Source of the DNA: Ruegeria sp. THAF57 | Lineage (GTDB): Bacteria; Pseudomonadota; Alphaproteobacteria; Rhodobacterales; Rhodobacteraceae | Direction of reading: 5' to 3' | Assembly: GCF_903914075.1 (NCBI RefSeq) | Contig: NZ_CAIWNQ010000002.1 | Coordinates: forward strand, 62,001-126,000 | Length of the DNA stretch: 64,000 nucleotides | Made by a program: the position numbers and the translations under genes | Notes under the pieces: generated by a model | Database searches by the model: none | Told to the model about the DNA's origin: nothing | The model's input: the letters and a program-made list of their open reading frames with translations, nothing else | In this document: piece by piece, positions 24,411-35,382 of the stretch | Layout: each line of letters opens with the position of its first letter | Numbering within the stretch: the stretch's first letter is position 1

Positions 24411-25979
24411 ATGACCAATGTGACCGACCAAGACCGCGTCTTGATCTTTGACACCACTTTGCGCGACGGCGAACAAAGCCCCGGCGCGACCATGACCCAC
24501 AACGAAAAGCTTGAGATTGCCGAACTGCTGGACGAGATGGGCGTCGACATTATCGAGGCCGGGTTCCCCATCGCCTCCGAGGGTGACTTCAAGGCTGTCA
24601 GCGAGATCGCCGAGCGGTCGAAAAACAGCCGCATCTGCGGTCTGGCCCGCGCCAATTTCGCTGACATTGACCGTTGCTGGGAGGCTGTGAAACGCGCCAA
24701 CAAAAACCGGATTCACACCTTCATCGGCACCTCGCCCCTGCACCGCGCCATTCCGAACCTGACGATGGACGAAATGGCCGACAAGATCCACGAAACGGTC
24801 AGCCATGCCCGTAACCTTTGCGAAAACGTACAATGGTCGCCGATGGACGCGACCCGGACGGAATGGGATTACCTCTGCCGAGTAATTGAGATCGCGATCA
24901 AGGCCGGGGCCACCACGATCAATATCCCTGATACCGTGGGTTATACCGCTCCGGTCGAAAGCGCGGACCTGATCAAACGCCTGATCGAGACCGTGCCGGG
25001 CGCGGATGAGGTGGTGTTTGCCACGCATTGCCACAATGACCTTGGCATGGCGACCGCGAACTCTCTGGCCGCAGTCGCAGGCGGGGCGCGTCAGATCGAG
25101 TGCACCATCAACGGTCTGGGTGAACGCGCGGGCAACACCGCTTTGGAAGAGGTCGTGATGGCCTTGCGGACTCGTAACGACATCATGCCTTGGACAACGG
25201 GTATCGACACCACCAAGATCATGCATATCTCGCGCCGGGTGGCGACCGTGGCGGGCTTCCCGGTGCAGTTCAACAAAGCCATCGTTGGCAAGAACGCCTT
25301 TGCCCATGAAAGTGGCATCCATCAGGACGGGATGCTGAAGAACCGCGAAAACTTCGAAATAATGCGCCCAGAAGATATCGGCCTGTCCGGAACATCCCTG
25401 CCGTTGGGCAAGCACTCGGGCCGCGCCGCATTGCGCGACAAGCTGGAAACGCTGGGCTATGAGGTTGGCGACAACCAGTTGCGCGACATTTTCGTGCGCT
25501 TCAAAGACTTGGCCGACCGCAAGAAAGAGGTGTTCGACGACGACCTCATTGCCCTGATGACGTTGGATGATGCCGACGACTACCTCCAACTGGTGTCCAT
25601 GAAAGTCACATGTGGTACAGGCGGTCAGGCGGAATCGACGGTCGAGCTGGAAATGGACGGCAAAGACATCATCGCGACGGAACATGGCGACGGACCGGTG
25701 GACGCGACCTTCAAGGCGATCAGGTCGATCTATCCCAACAAGGCACATTTGCAGCTTTATCAGGTGCATGCCGTGACCGAAGGCACCGATGCTCAGGCCA
25801 CCGTGTCCGTGCGGCTGGAAGAAGATGGCATGATCGCAACGGGCCAATCGGCGAATACCGATACAGTCGTTGCATCCGCCAAGGCGTATATCCACGCACT
25901 GAACCGGTTGATCATGCGACGTGAAAAGGCAGGCCCCGGCGCCGACGCCCGCGAGATCAGCTACAAGGATCTGACATAA
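24411..25979 (+). CDS. leuA: 2-isopropylmalate synthase
   Basis: Condenses 2-oxoisovalerate with acetyl-CoA, the first committed step of leucine biosynthesis. It has 522 residues. The catalytic barrel opens with FDTTLRDGEQSPG at 13-25, including the metal Asp14 and Arg18. The HCHNDLG metal motif lies near residue 205. The C-terminal LeuA regulatory domain spans about 370-505, where leucine feedback would act. A GAAGAAGAAAGAG-type ribosome site precedes the ATG. It is monocistronic, between the attenuator and an intrinsic terminator, with regulation by leader-peptide attenuation. Confidence 0.96.
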   Translation: MTNVTDQDRVLIFDTTLRDGEQSPGATMTHNEKLEIAELLDEMGVDIIEAGFPIASEGDFKAVSEIAERSKNSRICGLARANFADIDRCWEAVKRANKNRIHTFIGTSPLHRAIPNLTMDEMADKIHETVSHARNLCENVQWSPMDATRTEWDYLCRVIEIAIKAGATTINIPDTVGYTAPVESADLIKRLIETVPGADEVVFATHCHNDLGMATANSLAAVAGGARQIECTINGLGERAGNTALEEVVMALRTRNDIMPWTTGIDTTKIMHISRRVATVAGFPVQFNKAIVGKNAFAHESGIHQDGMLKNRENFEIMRPEDIGLSGTSLPLGKHSGRAALRDKLETLGYEVGDNQLRDIFVRFKDLADRKKEVFDDDLIALMTLDDADDYLQLVSMKVTCGTGGQAESTVELEMDGKDIIATEHGDGPVDATFKAIRSIYPNKAHLQLYQVHAVTEGTDAQATVSVRLEEDGMIATGQSANTDTVVASAKAYIHALNRLIMRREKAGPGADAREISYKDLT

Positions 25980-25984
25980 ACCGG

Positions 25985-26010
25985 ACGGCCCGCACAAGCG
26001 GGCCGTTTTT
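25985..26010 (+). terminator. Intrinsic terminator of leuA
   Basis: ACGGCCCGC (25985-25993), loop ACAA, GCGGGCCGT (25998-26006), then TTTT to 26010. A perfect 9-bp GC-rich stem followed by a T run, five bases after the leuA stop. Confidence 0.95.
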
Positions 26011-26021
26011 CGTTTGACGGG

Positions 26022-27755
26022 TCAGGACAAACCGGCTTTTTCCAAGCCTCGGACGAAATGGTACAGATCGTCCTCCTTGGAATAGTGCAGCGTTGCGACG
26101 ATATCCTCGATGCTGATGTCAGGTTGCACGGCTTCGACTGCCTCGGCATGTTCGCGCGCTTCGGCATCATTTCCAAGCCAGGCGTGACAGGCCGCAACAT
26201 AGGCGTTCTGGACCATGTCCAGAGACGGTAAACGTCCAAAGTCGTCAAGCGCCTGATGATAGTTTCTGGCGCAGAACCGCGCCTTTCCCAGATGGCTCCA
26301 GAACCGGGCGGGGTGATGCGGGTTTAGACGCATGGCTTTCTGTATCCATTCCGCCCCCTCTTCGGGTCGGCCTGACCAGGTCAACAACTCACCCATCTGG
26401 ACAACGACAAGGTCGTAATTGGGGTTCAAAGACAACGCTCTTTCCTGATGGTACCGCGCACGCCCAAGATTGTTTCGCAATATCTCGACCGCCGCCATCA
26501 GGCGATGCACGTCAGCGTCGTTGTCATCCAGCGATGCGGCCTTGAGGATAGCCTCTTCGCATTCGGCCAGCATCGTTTCGCGGTCGTCACACCAGCCGTA
26601 CCCCCAGGCCTGTCCACGGATACAACCGCTCCAGGCGTGGGCATGCGCATAATCCGGATCCAGTTTGATTGCCCGGTCGATCATTTCGGTCGCTTCGACA
26701 TTCGCTTGGCGCGTGCTGCGATGGTGCAGCACCTTGGCCGCCAAGACACATTCATACGCTGCGAAACTGGAGGGTGTCTTGCGTGTCAGACCCTCTTGCT
26801 GCGATGCTTCGATCCGCCCCGGCAAGGTGGCGACCACAGCGGAAATCACTTCGTCCTGAATCGCAAATATGTCGTCCAGATCACGGTCGTATTTTTCGGC
26901 CCAGACGTGCCCGTCACTATCGCTGTCGATAAGCTGAACGGTGACACGCACCCGGTTTCCGGCCTTTCGCACACTGCCCTCGACAATGTACTGCGCCCCC
27001 AGTTTTTCACCGACCTCTCGCACATTCACGGCCTGCCCCTTGTAGACAAAACTGGAATTACGAGAGATTACGAACAATTCGTGCCTTCTGCTAAGTTCGG
27101 TCAGCAAGTCCTCGGTCAGACCGTCAGCAAAGAACTCCTGCTCGGTGTCGCCGCTCATGTTGGCGAAAGGTAATACCGCGATCGAAGGCTTTACGACCTT
27201 GGTATCCGCTTCTTCTATCGGCTCGACGTCGTCAGAAGGTCCATCCAATTCGACACGATAGGCATGGACGGGCTGAGACAGGTTCTTGAGCTCGAGATTG
27301 CCCAAGTCCTGATATTGAAAATCAAGTCGACCAGACACCTGATCATGAACTGTGCCCGAAATCACCACGCCTCCGGCACGGGCGGACTGCTCCAACCGGG
27401 CGGCAATGTTTACGCCGCTGCCAAAGATATCGCCGTCCTCGAAAATGATCTCATCAAGATTGATGCCTATCCGGAACTGTATGCGCTGATCCCTTGGAAC
27501 ATCTGCATTCCGCCGCAGCATCCGGTTCTGAACCTCGACCGCGCAGGTAACCGCGTCGCTGGCGCTGGAAAACTCGACCAGCATCCCGTCGCCGGTGGTT
27601 TTGATGATCGTGCCCCTGTTCTTGTCGATAGCCGGATCAATCAGTTCTATTCGGTGCGTGCGCAACCGCGCCAGCGTGCCTTGTTCATCGTTTTCCATCA
27701 AACGGCTGTACCCGACCATGTCGGCAGCCAGAACCGTAGCAAGTCGGCGATCCAT
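26022..27755 (-). CDS. Class III adenylate/guanylate cyclase with TolB-like and TPR regions
   Basis: A 577-residue protein from the ATG at 27755. The cyclase domain spans about residues 1-170 and keeps the metal aspartates Asp12 (AADMVGYS) and Asp56 (GDGML), Lys52 near the purine pocket, and the transition-state pair Asn116 and Arg120 (VNIAARLE), so it should be active. Residues 190-310 resemble the FlgO/TolB-like module (FFADGLTEDLLTEL..., HVWAEKYDRDL), and the rest is helical TPR-like. No membrane segment is seen. A 20-codon upstream extension lacks family likeness. The signal sensed is unknown. Confidence 0.88.
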   Translation of the reverse strand: MDRRLATVLAADMVGYSRLMENDEQGTLARLRTHRIELIDPAIDKNRGTIIKTTGDGMLVEFSSASDAVTCAVEVQNRMLRRNADVPRDQRIQFRIGINLDEIIFEDGDIFGSGVNIAARLEQSARAGGVVISGTVHDQVSGRLDFQYQDLGNLELKNLSQPVHAYRVELDGPSDDVEPIEEADTKVVKPSIAVLPFANMSGDTEQEFFADGLTEDLLTELSRRHELFVISRNSSFVYKGQAVNVREVGEKLGAQYIVEGSVRKAGNRVRVTVQLIDSDSDGHVWAEKYDRDLDDIFAIQDEVISAVVATLPGRIEASQQEGLTRKTPSSFAAYECVLAAKVLHHRSTRQANVEATEMIDRAIKLDPDYAHAHAWSGCIRGQAWGYGWCDDRETMLAECEEAILKAASLDDNDADVHRLMAAVEILRNNLGRARYHQERALSLNPNYDLVVVQMGELLTWSGRPEEGAEWIQKAMRLNPHHPARFWSHLGKARFCARNYHQALDDFGRLPSLDMVQNAYVAACHAWLGNDAEAREHAEAVEAVQPDISIEDIVATLHYSKEDDLYHFVRGLEKAGLS

Positions 27756-27876
27756 GGCACCCCTCCTCGCTCGAATTCTAGGGCCGAAAACCCCATTGTC
27801 ATAAGGAATTTTCAAAAAACACCCTGTACGTGTATAGGGTGGGGATCAATGCGACCGACGCATGTATTCAGGCGTC

Positions 27877-28662
27877 TTAAAGCCCTGCAAAGAGTGAATC
27901 CAACCGGCGGGTTTCCTCATCAAACCCAAAAGGCGCATTGACCACAAACATCCCGGAACCGATCATGCGGTGCCCTTCGCGTGCGGCCGGAAACCGGACT
28001 TCATGACATTCGACTTTCGGCAGGTTCTGTTTTGCCAGCGCCTCAACCATCGCTTTGTGCCGCCCGTCGGAGAGGATCGGATACCACAACGCAATCACAC
28101 CAACGTTCCACTTTCGATGCAGCTTGGAAATGATCCCGGGCAAGCGATCGTACTCCGATTTCACCTCATAGCTTGGGTCGACCAACAGCAACCCTCGTCG
28201 TGGCGTCGGTGGCAGCAACGACTGCGCCAGTTCGTACCCATCCTGCCTGTAGACCTTTGCACCGTAGGCAGACATCGTCATAGACAGTGCCGCGTGTTCC
28301 TGCGGGTGCAACTCGGCAAAGTGCAAACTGTCCTGTTCACGCAGAAGACTTGCAGCGATCAGGGGCGAACCGGCATAGCTGTTCTTGCCATGGCGCGCCC
28401 GGACAGTATTCAGCGCCTTTGACAAGGGATGATCCGCGCTGAACCACCCTTCACGCCGCGCCCGTTCGATTCCGGCAGCGGCCTCGCCCGTCCGCACGGC
28501 CTCGGCTGCATCCAACTGATACAAGCCACGGCCCGAATGCGTCTCGAGATAGGTCAGAGGCTTGTCCTTGCGGGTCAGATATTTCAGCATCCATGCCAAC
28601 AAAGCGTGCTTTTGCACATCAGCCAGATTTCCAGCGTGGTAAATATGTTGATATGAGAGCAT
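27877..28662 (-). CDS. rlmJ: 23S rRNA (adenine2030-N6)-methyltransferase
   Basis: Methylates A2030 of 23S rRNA. It has 261 residues from the ATG at 28662, where the family's typical MLSYQHIYHAGN begins; an upstream ATG adds eight unlikely residues. The catalytic DPPY-type motif is DPSYE at 162-166, and the SAM site includes LETHSGRG near 39-46. YhiR/RlmJ family members are sometimes annotated as DNA-utilisation ComJ, but the motifs support a methyltransferase. It is divergent from mreB. Confidence 0.92.
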   Translation of the reverse strand: MLSYQHIYHAGNLADVQKHALLAWMLKYLTRKDKPLTYLETHSGRGLYQLDAAEAVRTGEAAAGIERARREGWFSADHPLSKALNTVRARHGKNSYAGSPLIAASLLREQDSLHFAELHPQEHAALSMTMSAYGAKVYRQDGYELAQSLLPPTPRRGLLLVDPSYEVKSEYDRLPGIISKLHRKWNVGVIALWYPILSDGRHKAMVEALAKQNLPKVECHEVRFPAAREGHRMIGSGMFVVNAPFGFDEETRRLDSLFAGL

Positions 28663-28724
28663 GTTGCCTTCTAAAGTCCCTCTCAATAAGGCGGAAAGGT
28701 GCTGATTGACGCGGAATCAGGCCT

Positions 28725-29864
<1,140 letters not shown>

Positions 29865-29920
29865 GGCGCGCACCCTTTTGGGGTGAAAACTCGGGCAAGA
29901 GCAGCACGGGAAGGTAACCT

Positions 29921-30823
29921 GTGGCAAAGGACCGATCACAGCGCGACGAATACACAACCCCCTTGCGCCGCCTGCTGTTGGGGATCGTTGTTCTGTGTCT
30001 GTTGGGCATCTTTCTGGTCTGGCGCATTGACAGCCCGCGGGTCGAGCGGTTCCGCGCACAGGTCGTAGACACCGTCGTACCCTCGATGGATTGGGCCATG
30101 GTTCCGGTCACTGCCGTTGTAAACCTTGTACGTGATTTTCAAAGCTATCAGCGCCTGAGCGAGCAAAATCAGGAATTGCGCAGCGAACTGCGCCTGATGC
30201 GCGCGTGGAAAGAAGCGGCTCTTCAGCTTGAACAGGAAAATGCGCGCCTTCTTGACCTCAACAATGTGCGGCTTGATCCGCGCCTGACCTATATCACCGG
30301 CGTTGTTATGGCGGACAGCGGCTCGCCCTTCCGTCAGTCTGTTCTGCTGAATGTGGGTGAGCGTGACGGAATTATGGACGGCTGGGCCACGATGGATGGG
30401 ATCGGCGTGGTTGGGCGCATCTCGGGCGTTGGCCCGGATACAGCGCGGGTGATCCTGATGACCGATGCCTCCAGCGCGATACCCGCAACCATTCAACCCT
30501 CTGGTCAGACCGCTCTGATCGCGGGGGATAACACGCCTTCTCCGGCGGTCGAGTTTCTTGAAAACCGCGAACTTGTGCGGCCCGGTGACCGGGTTGTCAC
30601 GTCGGGCGATGGCGGCGTTTTCCCGGGTGGCCTTCTGATCGGTCAGATCACGGCTGACCCCGGTGGGCGCCTGCGGGTCCGTTTGTCTGCTGATTTCGAA
30701 AGGCTCGAGTTTCTGCGTGTCCTGCGGTTCCACTCTGCGCCTCCGATTGAGGATTCCGGCGATATCGTCGGGCCAAGACGACCCGAAACTGCCATAGCAC
30801 CTGCAGAGGCCGGCGATGGATAG
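29921..30823 (+). CDS. mreC: Rod shape-determining protein MreC
   Basis: A bitopic scaffold that links MreB to the periplasmic synthases and activates PBP2-RodA. It has 300 residues, with a transmembrane helix at about 21-41, a coiled coil at about 65-110 (SEQNQELRSELRLMRAWKEAAL), and the periplasmic beta-barrel region at about 115-280. The start at 29921 is GTG, 56 bases after mreB, with an AAGGTAAC ribosome site. Its 3' end overlaps mreD by eight bases. Confidence 0.94.
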   Translation: MAKDRSQRDEYTTPLRRLLLGIVVLCLLGIFLVWRIDSPRVERFRAQVVDTVVPSMDWAMVPVTAVVNLVRDFQSYQRLSEQNQELRSELRLMRAWKEAALQLEQENARLLDLNNVRLDPRLTYITGVVMADSGSPFRQSVLLNVGERDGIMDGWATMDGIGVVGRISGVGPDTARVILMTDASSAIPATIQPSGQTALIAGDNTPSPAVEFLENRELVRPGDRVVTSGDGGVFPGGLLIGQITADPGGRLRVRLSADFERLEFLRVLRFHSAPPIEDSGDIVGPRRPETAIAPAEAGDG

Positions 30824-31352
30824 GCAGGTCTCGCAGCTTTGGACCAAGCGGGCGCTGTACCTGTTTCTGGCCTTTCTAATCATGTTTTTGCATCTATTGC
30901 CGCTGAACACACAACCGGGGCGCTTGCCGTTTCCCGACCTTCTGATGGCCTTGACCTTCGCTTGGGTCTTGCGGCGGCCTGAATATGTTCCAATCCCTTT
31001 GATCGCGATCGTGATGCTGCTGGCAGACCTGTTGTTGCAGCGCCCCCCGGGATTGCTGGCTGCGCTTGTTGTTCTGGGGGCAGCCTATTTGCGCGGGGCC
31101 GCGCCCGGCATGCGCGACGCCGGATTTATTGCCGAATGGACAACCGCAGCCGTCGCGATCACGGCTGTTTTTGTACTGAACCGCATAATTCTTGCTATTC
31201 TAACGGTGCAACAAGCGGCATTGGGGCCGATGGTGATACAAGTGGTTCTGACAATTGCAGTTTATCCGCTGATCGTTCTTCTCAGCCAAAGCGGATTCGG
31301 CGTTCGACGCGCCTCGGCGGTGGATTCTGCTACAGCGGGGCTTCGGTCATGA
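30816..31352 (+). CDS. mreD: Rod shape-determining protein MreD
   Basis: A polytopic inner-membrane subunit of the elongasome. It has 178 residues with about five hydrophobic segments, covering about 15-35, 40-60, 65-90, 105-125 and 135-155. The sequence is poorly conserved, and the identity rests on the hydropathy plus position between mreC (8-base overlap) and mrdA (4-base ATGA overlap). The short basic N-terminus is cytosolic. Confidence 0.88.
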   Translation: MDRQVSQLWTKRALYLFLAFLIMFLHLLPLNTQPGRLPFPDLLMALTFAWVLRRPEYVPIPLIAIVMLLADLLLQRPPGLLAALVVLGAAYLRGAAPGMRDAGFIAEWTTAAVAITAVFVLNRIILAILTVQQAALGPMVIQVVLTIAVYPLIVLLSQSGFGVRRASAVDSATAGLRS

Positions 31353-33298
31353 AACAGCGCAAGACCAAATCGCAGGGGCTTGCCTATAAACGCCTGCCGC
31401 GCCGCGCGGTGGTCTTGGGCGGATTGCAGGCGGCCTTCATTGGCGGGCTGGCGGCCCGAATGCGGTTCATGCAGGTGGATCAGGCTGACGAATACCGCCT
31501 GCTTGCGGAAGAGAACCGCATCAATATTCGGCTTATCCCCCCAACACGCGGGCGGATCTATGACCGCAATGGGCAAATAATCGGCCAGAACTCTCCTTCC
31601 TACCGGATCGTAATGGTCCGCGAGGACGCAGGCGATGTTGATGCCGTCATCTCCAAACTGTCCGATTTGATCCCGTTGACCGAGGACGAGATCGAACGCG
31701 CCAAGACTGAAATGCGCCGGTCGGCCCCGTTCCTGCCGGTGACGCTGGCGGATCAGGTGACGTGGGAAGATATCTCAAAAGTCGCCGTCAACGCACCAGC
31801 CCTGCCCGGCGTCACCCCCGAAGTTGGCATGACCCGCCAGTACCCAAGATACGAAGACTTTGCGCATGTCGTTGGGTATGTAGGCCCTGTCAGCGACTAT
31901 GACCTCAGCCAGATCGAGGACCCCGAGCCAGTTCTTCGCATTCCCCGTTTTCAAATCGGAAAGGTCGGTCTGGAAGCCAAGCAGGAAGGCACCTTGCGCG
32001 GCAAAGCAGGCGCCAAACGGGTCGAGGTCAACGCCACAGGCCGCGTGATGCGCGAATTGGACAGGCAAGTGGGTGAGGCCGGTGCCGATCTTCAGCTATC
32101 CGTGGACGCAGACCTGCAGCAATACGCGCAGGCACGTTTGGCAGGGGAAAGTGCCGCAGCCGTTGTAATTGATTGCGAAACCGGGGACATACGCGCCATC
32201 AGCTCTGCCCCCAGTTTCGATCCAAACCTGTTCGTGCGCGGCATTTCTGTCGCGGATTATCGGACGCTGACTCAGGACAACTACCGCCCGCTGGCCAACA
32301 AGACGGTGCAGGGCACTTACCCTCCCGGCTCGACTTTCAAGATGATCACCGCAATGGCCGCGCTTGAGGCCGGGGTAATCGGCCCGTCCAATACCGTGTA
32401 TTGTCCCGGCCACCTGAAGGTCGGCAGCCGCAGGTTCCACTGCTGGAAGCGCGGCGGCCATGGCACCGTCGATCTGGAAACATCGCTCAAACGCAGTTGC
32501 GATGTTTACTACTATGACGTGGCTTTGCGCACCGGTATCGACCGGATCTCGGACATGGCGCGCATATTCGGACTGGGCGTGAAACACGACATACCGATGT
32601 CCGCCGTTGCCGCAGGGCTTGCACCGAACCAGGAATGGAAACAGCGCGTGCACGGTCAGGATTGGCTGGTGGGCGACACGGCGAATGCCTCGATCGGTCA
32701 GGGGTTCATGCTGGCGTCACCGTTGCAGCTGGCGGTCATGACGGCGCGGATCGCTACAGGGCGCGCTGTCTCGCCGCGTTTGGTACGCTCAGTGAACGGG
32801 ATCGAAGAACCCTCGGGCGCGGGTGAACCTTTGGCGGTGAACCCAAACAACCTTGAACAGGTGCGCAAAGCGATGTTCTCGGTCTCGAACGACCGGCGCG
32901 GAACGGCCTATCGCAGCCGGATTATCGCTGATGAGTTCCGCATGGCGGGCAAAACCGGAACCAGTCAGGTGCGCAACATCACCAAGGCCGAACGCGCTGC
33001 TGGTGTTATCCGCAACGAAGACTTGCCATGGGAACGCCGCGACCACGCGCTGTTCGTCAGCTTTGCGCCGTATGACAACCCAAAATATGCCGTTGCCGTC
33101 GTCGTGGAACACGGGGGTGGGGGCTCCAAGGCGGCCGCACCGGTTGCACGGGACATTATGCTGCAGGCCCTTTACAATGGCACACCTCCACTGGAAGCCT
33201 ACCCGGTGGCCGACCGAGACCGCATCAAGGAACAGCAGAAACGGCTTGAGGGCGACCGCCGCCCCAAAGCGCGTCCGACCGAAAAGGACCGCGCATGA
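31349..33298 (+). CDS. mrdA: Penicillin-binding protein 2
   Basis: The class B transpeptidase that cross-links peptidoglycan during elongation with RodA. It has 649 residues from the ATG at 31349. A signal-anchor helix lies at about 18-38, a pedestal domain before about residue 240, and the transpeptidase domain after it. Active-site motifs are STFK at 328-331, SCD at 383-385 (the SxD form usual in PBP2) and KTG at 535-537. The frame is open 213 bases upstream inside mreD, but the ATGA overlap and anchor position fix the start. It is the target of mecillinam in relatives. Confidence 0.95.
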   Translation: MKQRKTKSQGLAYKRLPRRAVVLGGLQAAFIGGLAARMRFMQVDQADEYRLLAEENRINIRLIPPTRGRIYDRNGQIIGQNSPSYRIVMVREDAGDVDAVISKLSDLIPLTEDEIERAKTEMRRSAPFLPVTLADQVTWEDISKVAVNAPALPGVTPEVGMTRQYPRYEDFAHVVGYVGPVSDYDLSQIEDPEPVLRIPRFQIGKVGLEAKQEGTLRGKAGAKRVEVNATGRVMRELDRQVGEAGADLQLSVDADLQQYAQARLAGESAAAVVIDCETGDIRAISSAPSFDPNLFVRGISVADYRTLTQDNYRPLANKTVQGTYPPGSTFKMITAMAALEAGVIGPSNTVYCPGHLKVGSRRFHCWKRGGHGTVDLETSLKRSCDVYYYDVALRTGIDRISDMARIFGLGVKHDIPMSAVAAGLAPNQEWKQRVHGQDWLVGDTANASIGQGFMLASPLQLAVMTARIATGRAVSPRLVRSVNGIEEPSGAGEPLAVNPNNLEQVRKAMFSVSNDRRGTAYRSRIIADEFRMAGKTGTSQVRNITKAERAAGVIRNEDLPWERRDHALFVSFAPYDNPKYAVAVVVEHGGGGSKAAAPVARDIMLQALYNGTPPLEAYPVADRDRIKEQQKRLEGDRRPKARPTEKDRA

Positions 33299-34434
33299 GC
33301 TATCTTGAATACGCCGTCAAATCCACTCCGTCAGGGTTTCGCAAATTTCTGTTTATGAACTGGCCGCTCACCCTGTTGCTGATCAGCACAGCCAGCGCCG
33401 GGTTCTTGATGCTGTATTCGGTGGCCGGTGGATCTTGGACGCCCTGGGCTGAACCTCAGATGGAGCGGTTCGGCCTTGGCCTTGCGGTCATGTTCATCGT
33501 GGCGCTTGTGCCGATCTGGTTCTGGCGCAACATGTCAGTGGTGGCCTATCTGGGCTCGATCGCATTGCTGGTATTCGTGGAATTGTTCGGCACTGTCGGA
33601 ATGGGTGCACAACGTTGGATTGATCTTGGGTTCATGCGACTGCAACCATCCGAAGTCATGAAAGTGACGTTGGTGATGCTGCTGGCGTCGTATTATGACT
33701 GGTTGCCATCGCACAAAACATCGCGTCCGATTTGGGTGATCATCCCCGTCATCCTAATCTTAATTCCCACGTTCATGGTGCTACGCCAGCCGGATCTTGG
33801 CACCTCGATCCTGCTGCTCGCGGCCGGGGGTGGATTGATGTTTCTGGCGGGTGTCCACTGGGCCTACTTCGCTGCAGTGATTGCGGCGGGCGTCGGTCTG
33901 ATTGCCACCGTGTTCAACAGCCGTGGAACAGAATGGCAGCTTCTGAAAGACTATCAGTTTCGCCGCATCGACACGTTTCTCGACCCGTCTACCGACCCGC
34001 TGGGTGCCGGGTACCATATTACGCAGTCGAAAATCGCCTTGGGGTCAGGGGGGTGGAACGGGCGCGGATTCATGCAGGGCACACAATCGCGGCTGAACTT
34101 CCTACCTGAAAAACACACCGACTTCATCTTTACCACACTGGCCGAAGAGTTCGGCTTTGTTGGCGGCATCACACTCTTGACCCTGTACGGGCTGATCCTG
34201 ATCTTCTGCATGGTCACGGCGCTGTCGACGAAGGACAGGTTTTCTTCGTTGGTGACACTCGGGATCGCGCTGAACTTCTTCCTGTTTTTTGCCGTGAACA
34301 TGTCGATGGTCATGGGCCTTGCCCCAGTTGTGGGTGTGCCCCTGCCAATGGTCAGCTATGGCGGATCGGCCATGCTGGTTCTGATGGCAGCCTTCGGTAT
34401 TGTCCAAAGCGCCCATATCCACCGCCCACGGTGA
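33295..34434 (+). CDS. rodA: Peptidoglycan glycosyltransferase RodA (SEDS family)
   Basis: The SEDS polymerase of the elongasome, working with PBP2. It has 379 residues with about ten transmembrane helices. The family signatures are visible: the GAQRWIDLG segment near 102-110, QPSEVMKV near 117-124, LRQPDLGTS near 161-169, and the C-terminal GVPLPMVSYGGSAM near 346-359. Its start overlaps the mrdA stop by four bases. No terminator follows before the next gene, 15 bases on. Confidence 0.95.
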   Translation: MSYLEYAVKSTPSGFRKFLFMNWPLTLLLISTASAGFLMLYSVAGGSWTPWAEPQMERFGLGLAVMFIVALVPIWFWRNMSVVAYLGSIALLVFVELFGTVGMGAQRWIDLGFMRLQPSEVMKVTLVMLLASYYDWLPSHKTSRPIWVIIPVILILIPTFMVLRQPDLGTSILLLAAGGGLMFLAGVHWAYFAAVIAAGVGLIATVFNSRGTEWQLLKDYQFRRIDTFLDPSTDPLGAGYHITQSKIALGSGGWNGRGFMQGTQSRLNFLPEKHTDFIFTTLAEEFGFVGGITLLTLYGLILIFCMVTALSTKDRFSSLVTLGIALNFFLFFAVNMSMVMGLAPVVGVPLPMVSYGGSAMLVLMAAFGIVQSAHIHRPR

Positions 34435-34449
34435 TCTGAAAGGCTCCCA

Positions 34450-35382
34450 ATGTCCGTGAACGTCCTGTTTTCCGCACGCCCAGAGCTTTGGCCCGTATAC
34501 CAGCCGCTGTTGGAAAAGGGACTGAACCAGGCTGGTCTGAACTTTCATCTGGCAACCGACATTGAGCCGGATCAGGTAGACTATATCGTCTACGCCCCAA
34601 ATGGCGGGCTTCTGGACTTCGCGCCATATACACGCCTGAAGGCCGTGCTGAGCCTTTGGGCCGGAGTCGAGAACATCGCGGGAAACGAAACCCTGACCGT
34701 TCCTCTGGCGCGGATGGTAGATCACGGCCTGACGCAAGGCATGACAGAATGGGTGGTGGGGCATGTTCTGCGCTATCACCTTGGGATGGATCAGCACATC
34801 ACTGTTCAAGATGGCGTATGGATCCCGGACGCCCCACCACTGGCGCCCGAGCGGAGGATTTGCATCCTGGGTCTTGGGGCATTGGGTGAGGCCGCCGCGC
34901 GCGCCCTAGCCACGCTTGGTTTCGATGTCACGGGCTGGAGCCGCACCGCCAAGGATATTCCGGGGGTAAGATGTCTGCATGGTGACACGGGGCTGCGTGC
35001 AGCCTTGTCGCAAGCTGAAATCATCGTGTTGCTCTTGCCGGATACGCCTGCGACCACAAATACACTGAACGCCGAGACACTGGCTCTGCTGCCGAAGGGT
35101 GCACGTATTATCAATCCCGGCCGGGGACCATTGATAGACGACGACGCGCTCTTGTCAGCATTGAACTCCGGCCAGATCGGGCACGCGACACTGGATGTTT
35201 TTCGGGTGGAACCCCTGCCCACCGATCATCCCTATTGGGCACACCCCAAAGTGACGGTCACGCCCCACATCGCATCGGAAACCCGCCCGGCCACGGCCGC
35301 GCAGGTCATTTGTGACAACATCGCCCGAGGTGAAGCCGGCAAACCCCTGCTGAACGTCGTGAACCGCGATCTGGGATACTAA
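34450..35382 (+). CDS. ghrA: Glyoxylate/hydroxypyruvate reductase A-like 2-hydroxyacid dehydrogenase
   Basis: Reduces glyoxylate or hydroxypyruvate with NADPH, the usual activity of this subfamily. It has 310 residues. The Rossmann motif GLGALGEAAA is at 141-150, and the catalytic residues are Arg225 (NPGRGPLID), Glu254 (FRVEPL) and His273 (TPHIASE). It lies 15 bases behind rodA and may be read through from the mre operon, with no obvious functional link. Its stop abuts the convergent peptidase gene directly. Confidence 0.88.
   Translation: MSVNVLFSARPELWPVYQPLLEKGLNQAGLNFHLATDIEPDQVDYIVYAPNGGLLDFAPYTRLKAVLSLWAGVENIAGNETLTVPLARMVDHGLTQGMTEWVVGHVLRYHLGMDQHITVQDGVWIPDAPPLAPERRICILGLGALGEAAARALATLGFDVTGWSRTAKDIPGVRCLHGDTGLRAALSQAEIIVLLLPDTPATTNTLNAETLALLPKGARIINPGRGPLIDDDALLSALNSGQIGHATLDVFRVEPLPTDHPYWAHPKVTVTPHIASETRPATAAQVICDNIARGEAGKPLLNVVNRDLGY

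Noticed and set aside
24384..25997. A 537-codon open frame antisense to leuA
   Set aside because: leuA is unambiguous on the other strand. Long antisense frames are common in GC-rich genes with strong third-position bias, and the translation shows no family motifs.
31136..31348. Upstream extension of the mrdA frame into mreD
   Set aside because: The extension is out of phase with mreD, lacks family residues, and would bury the signal anchor 71 residues inside. The ATGA overlap fixes the start at 31349.
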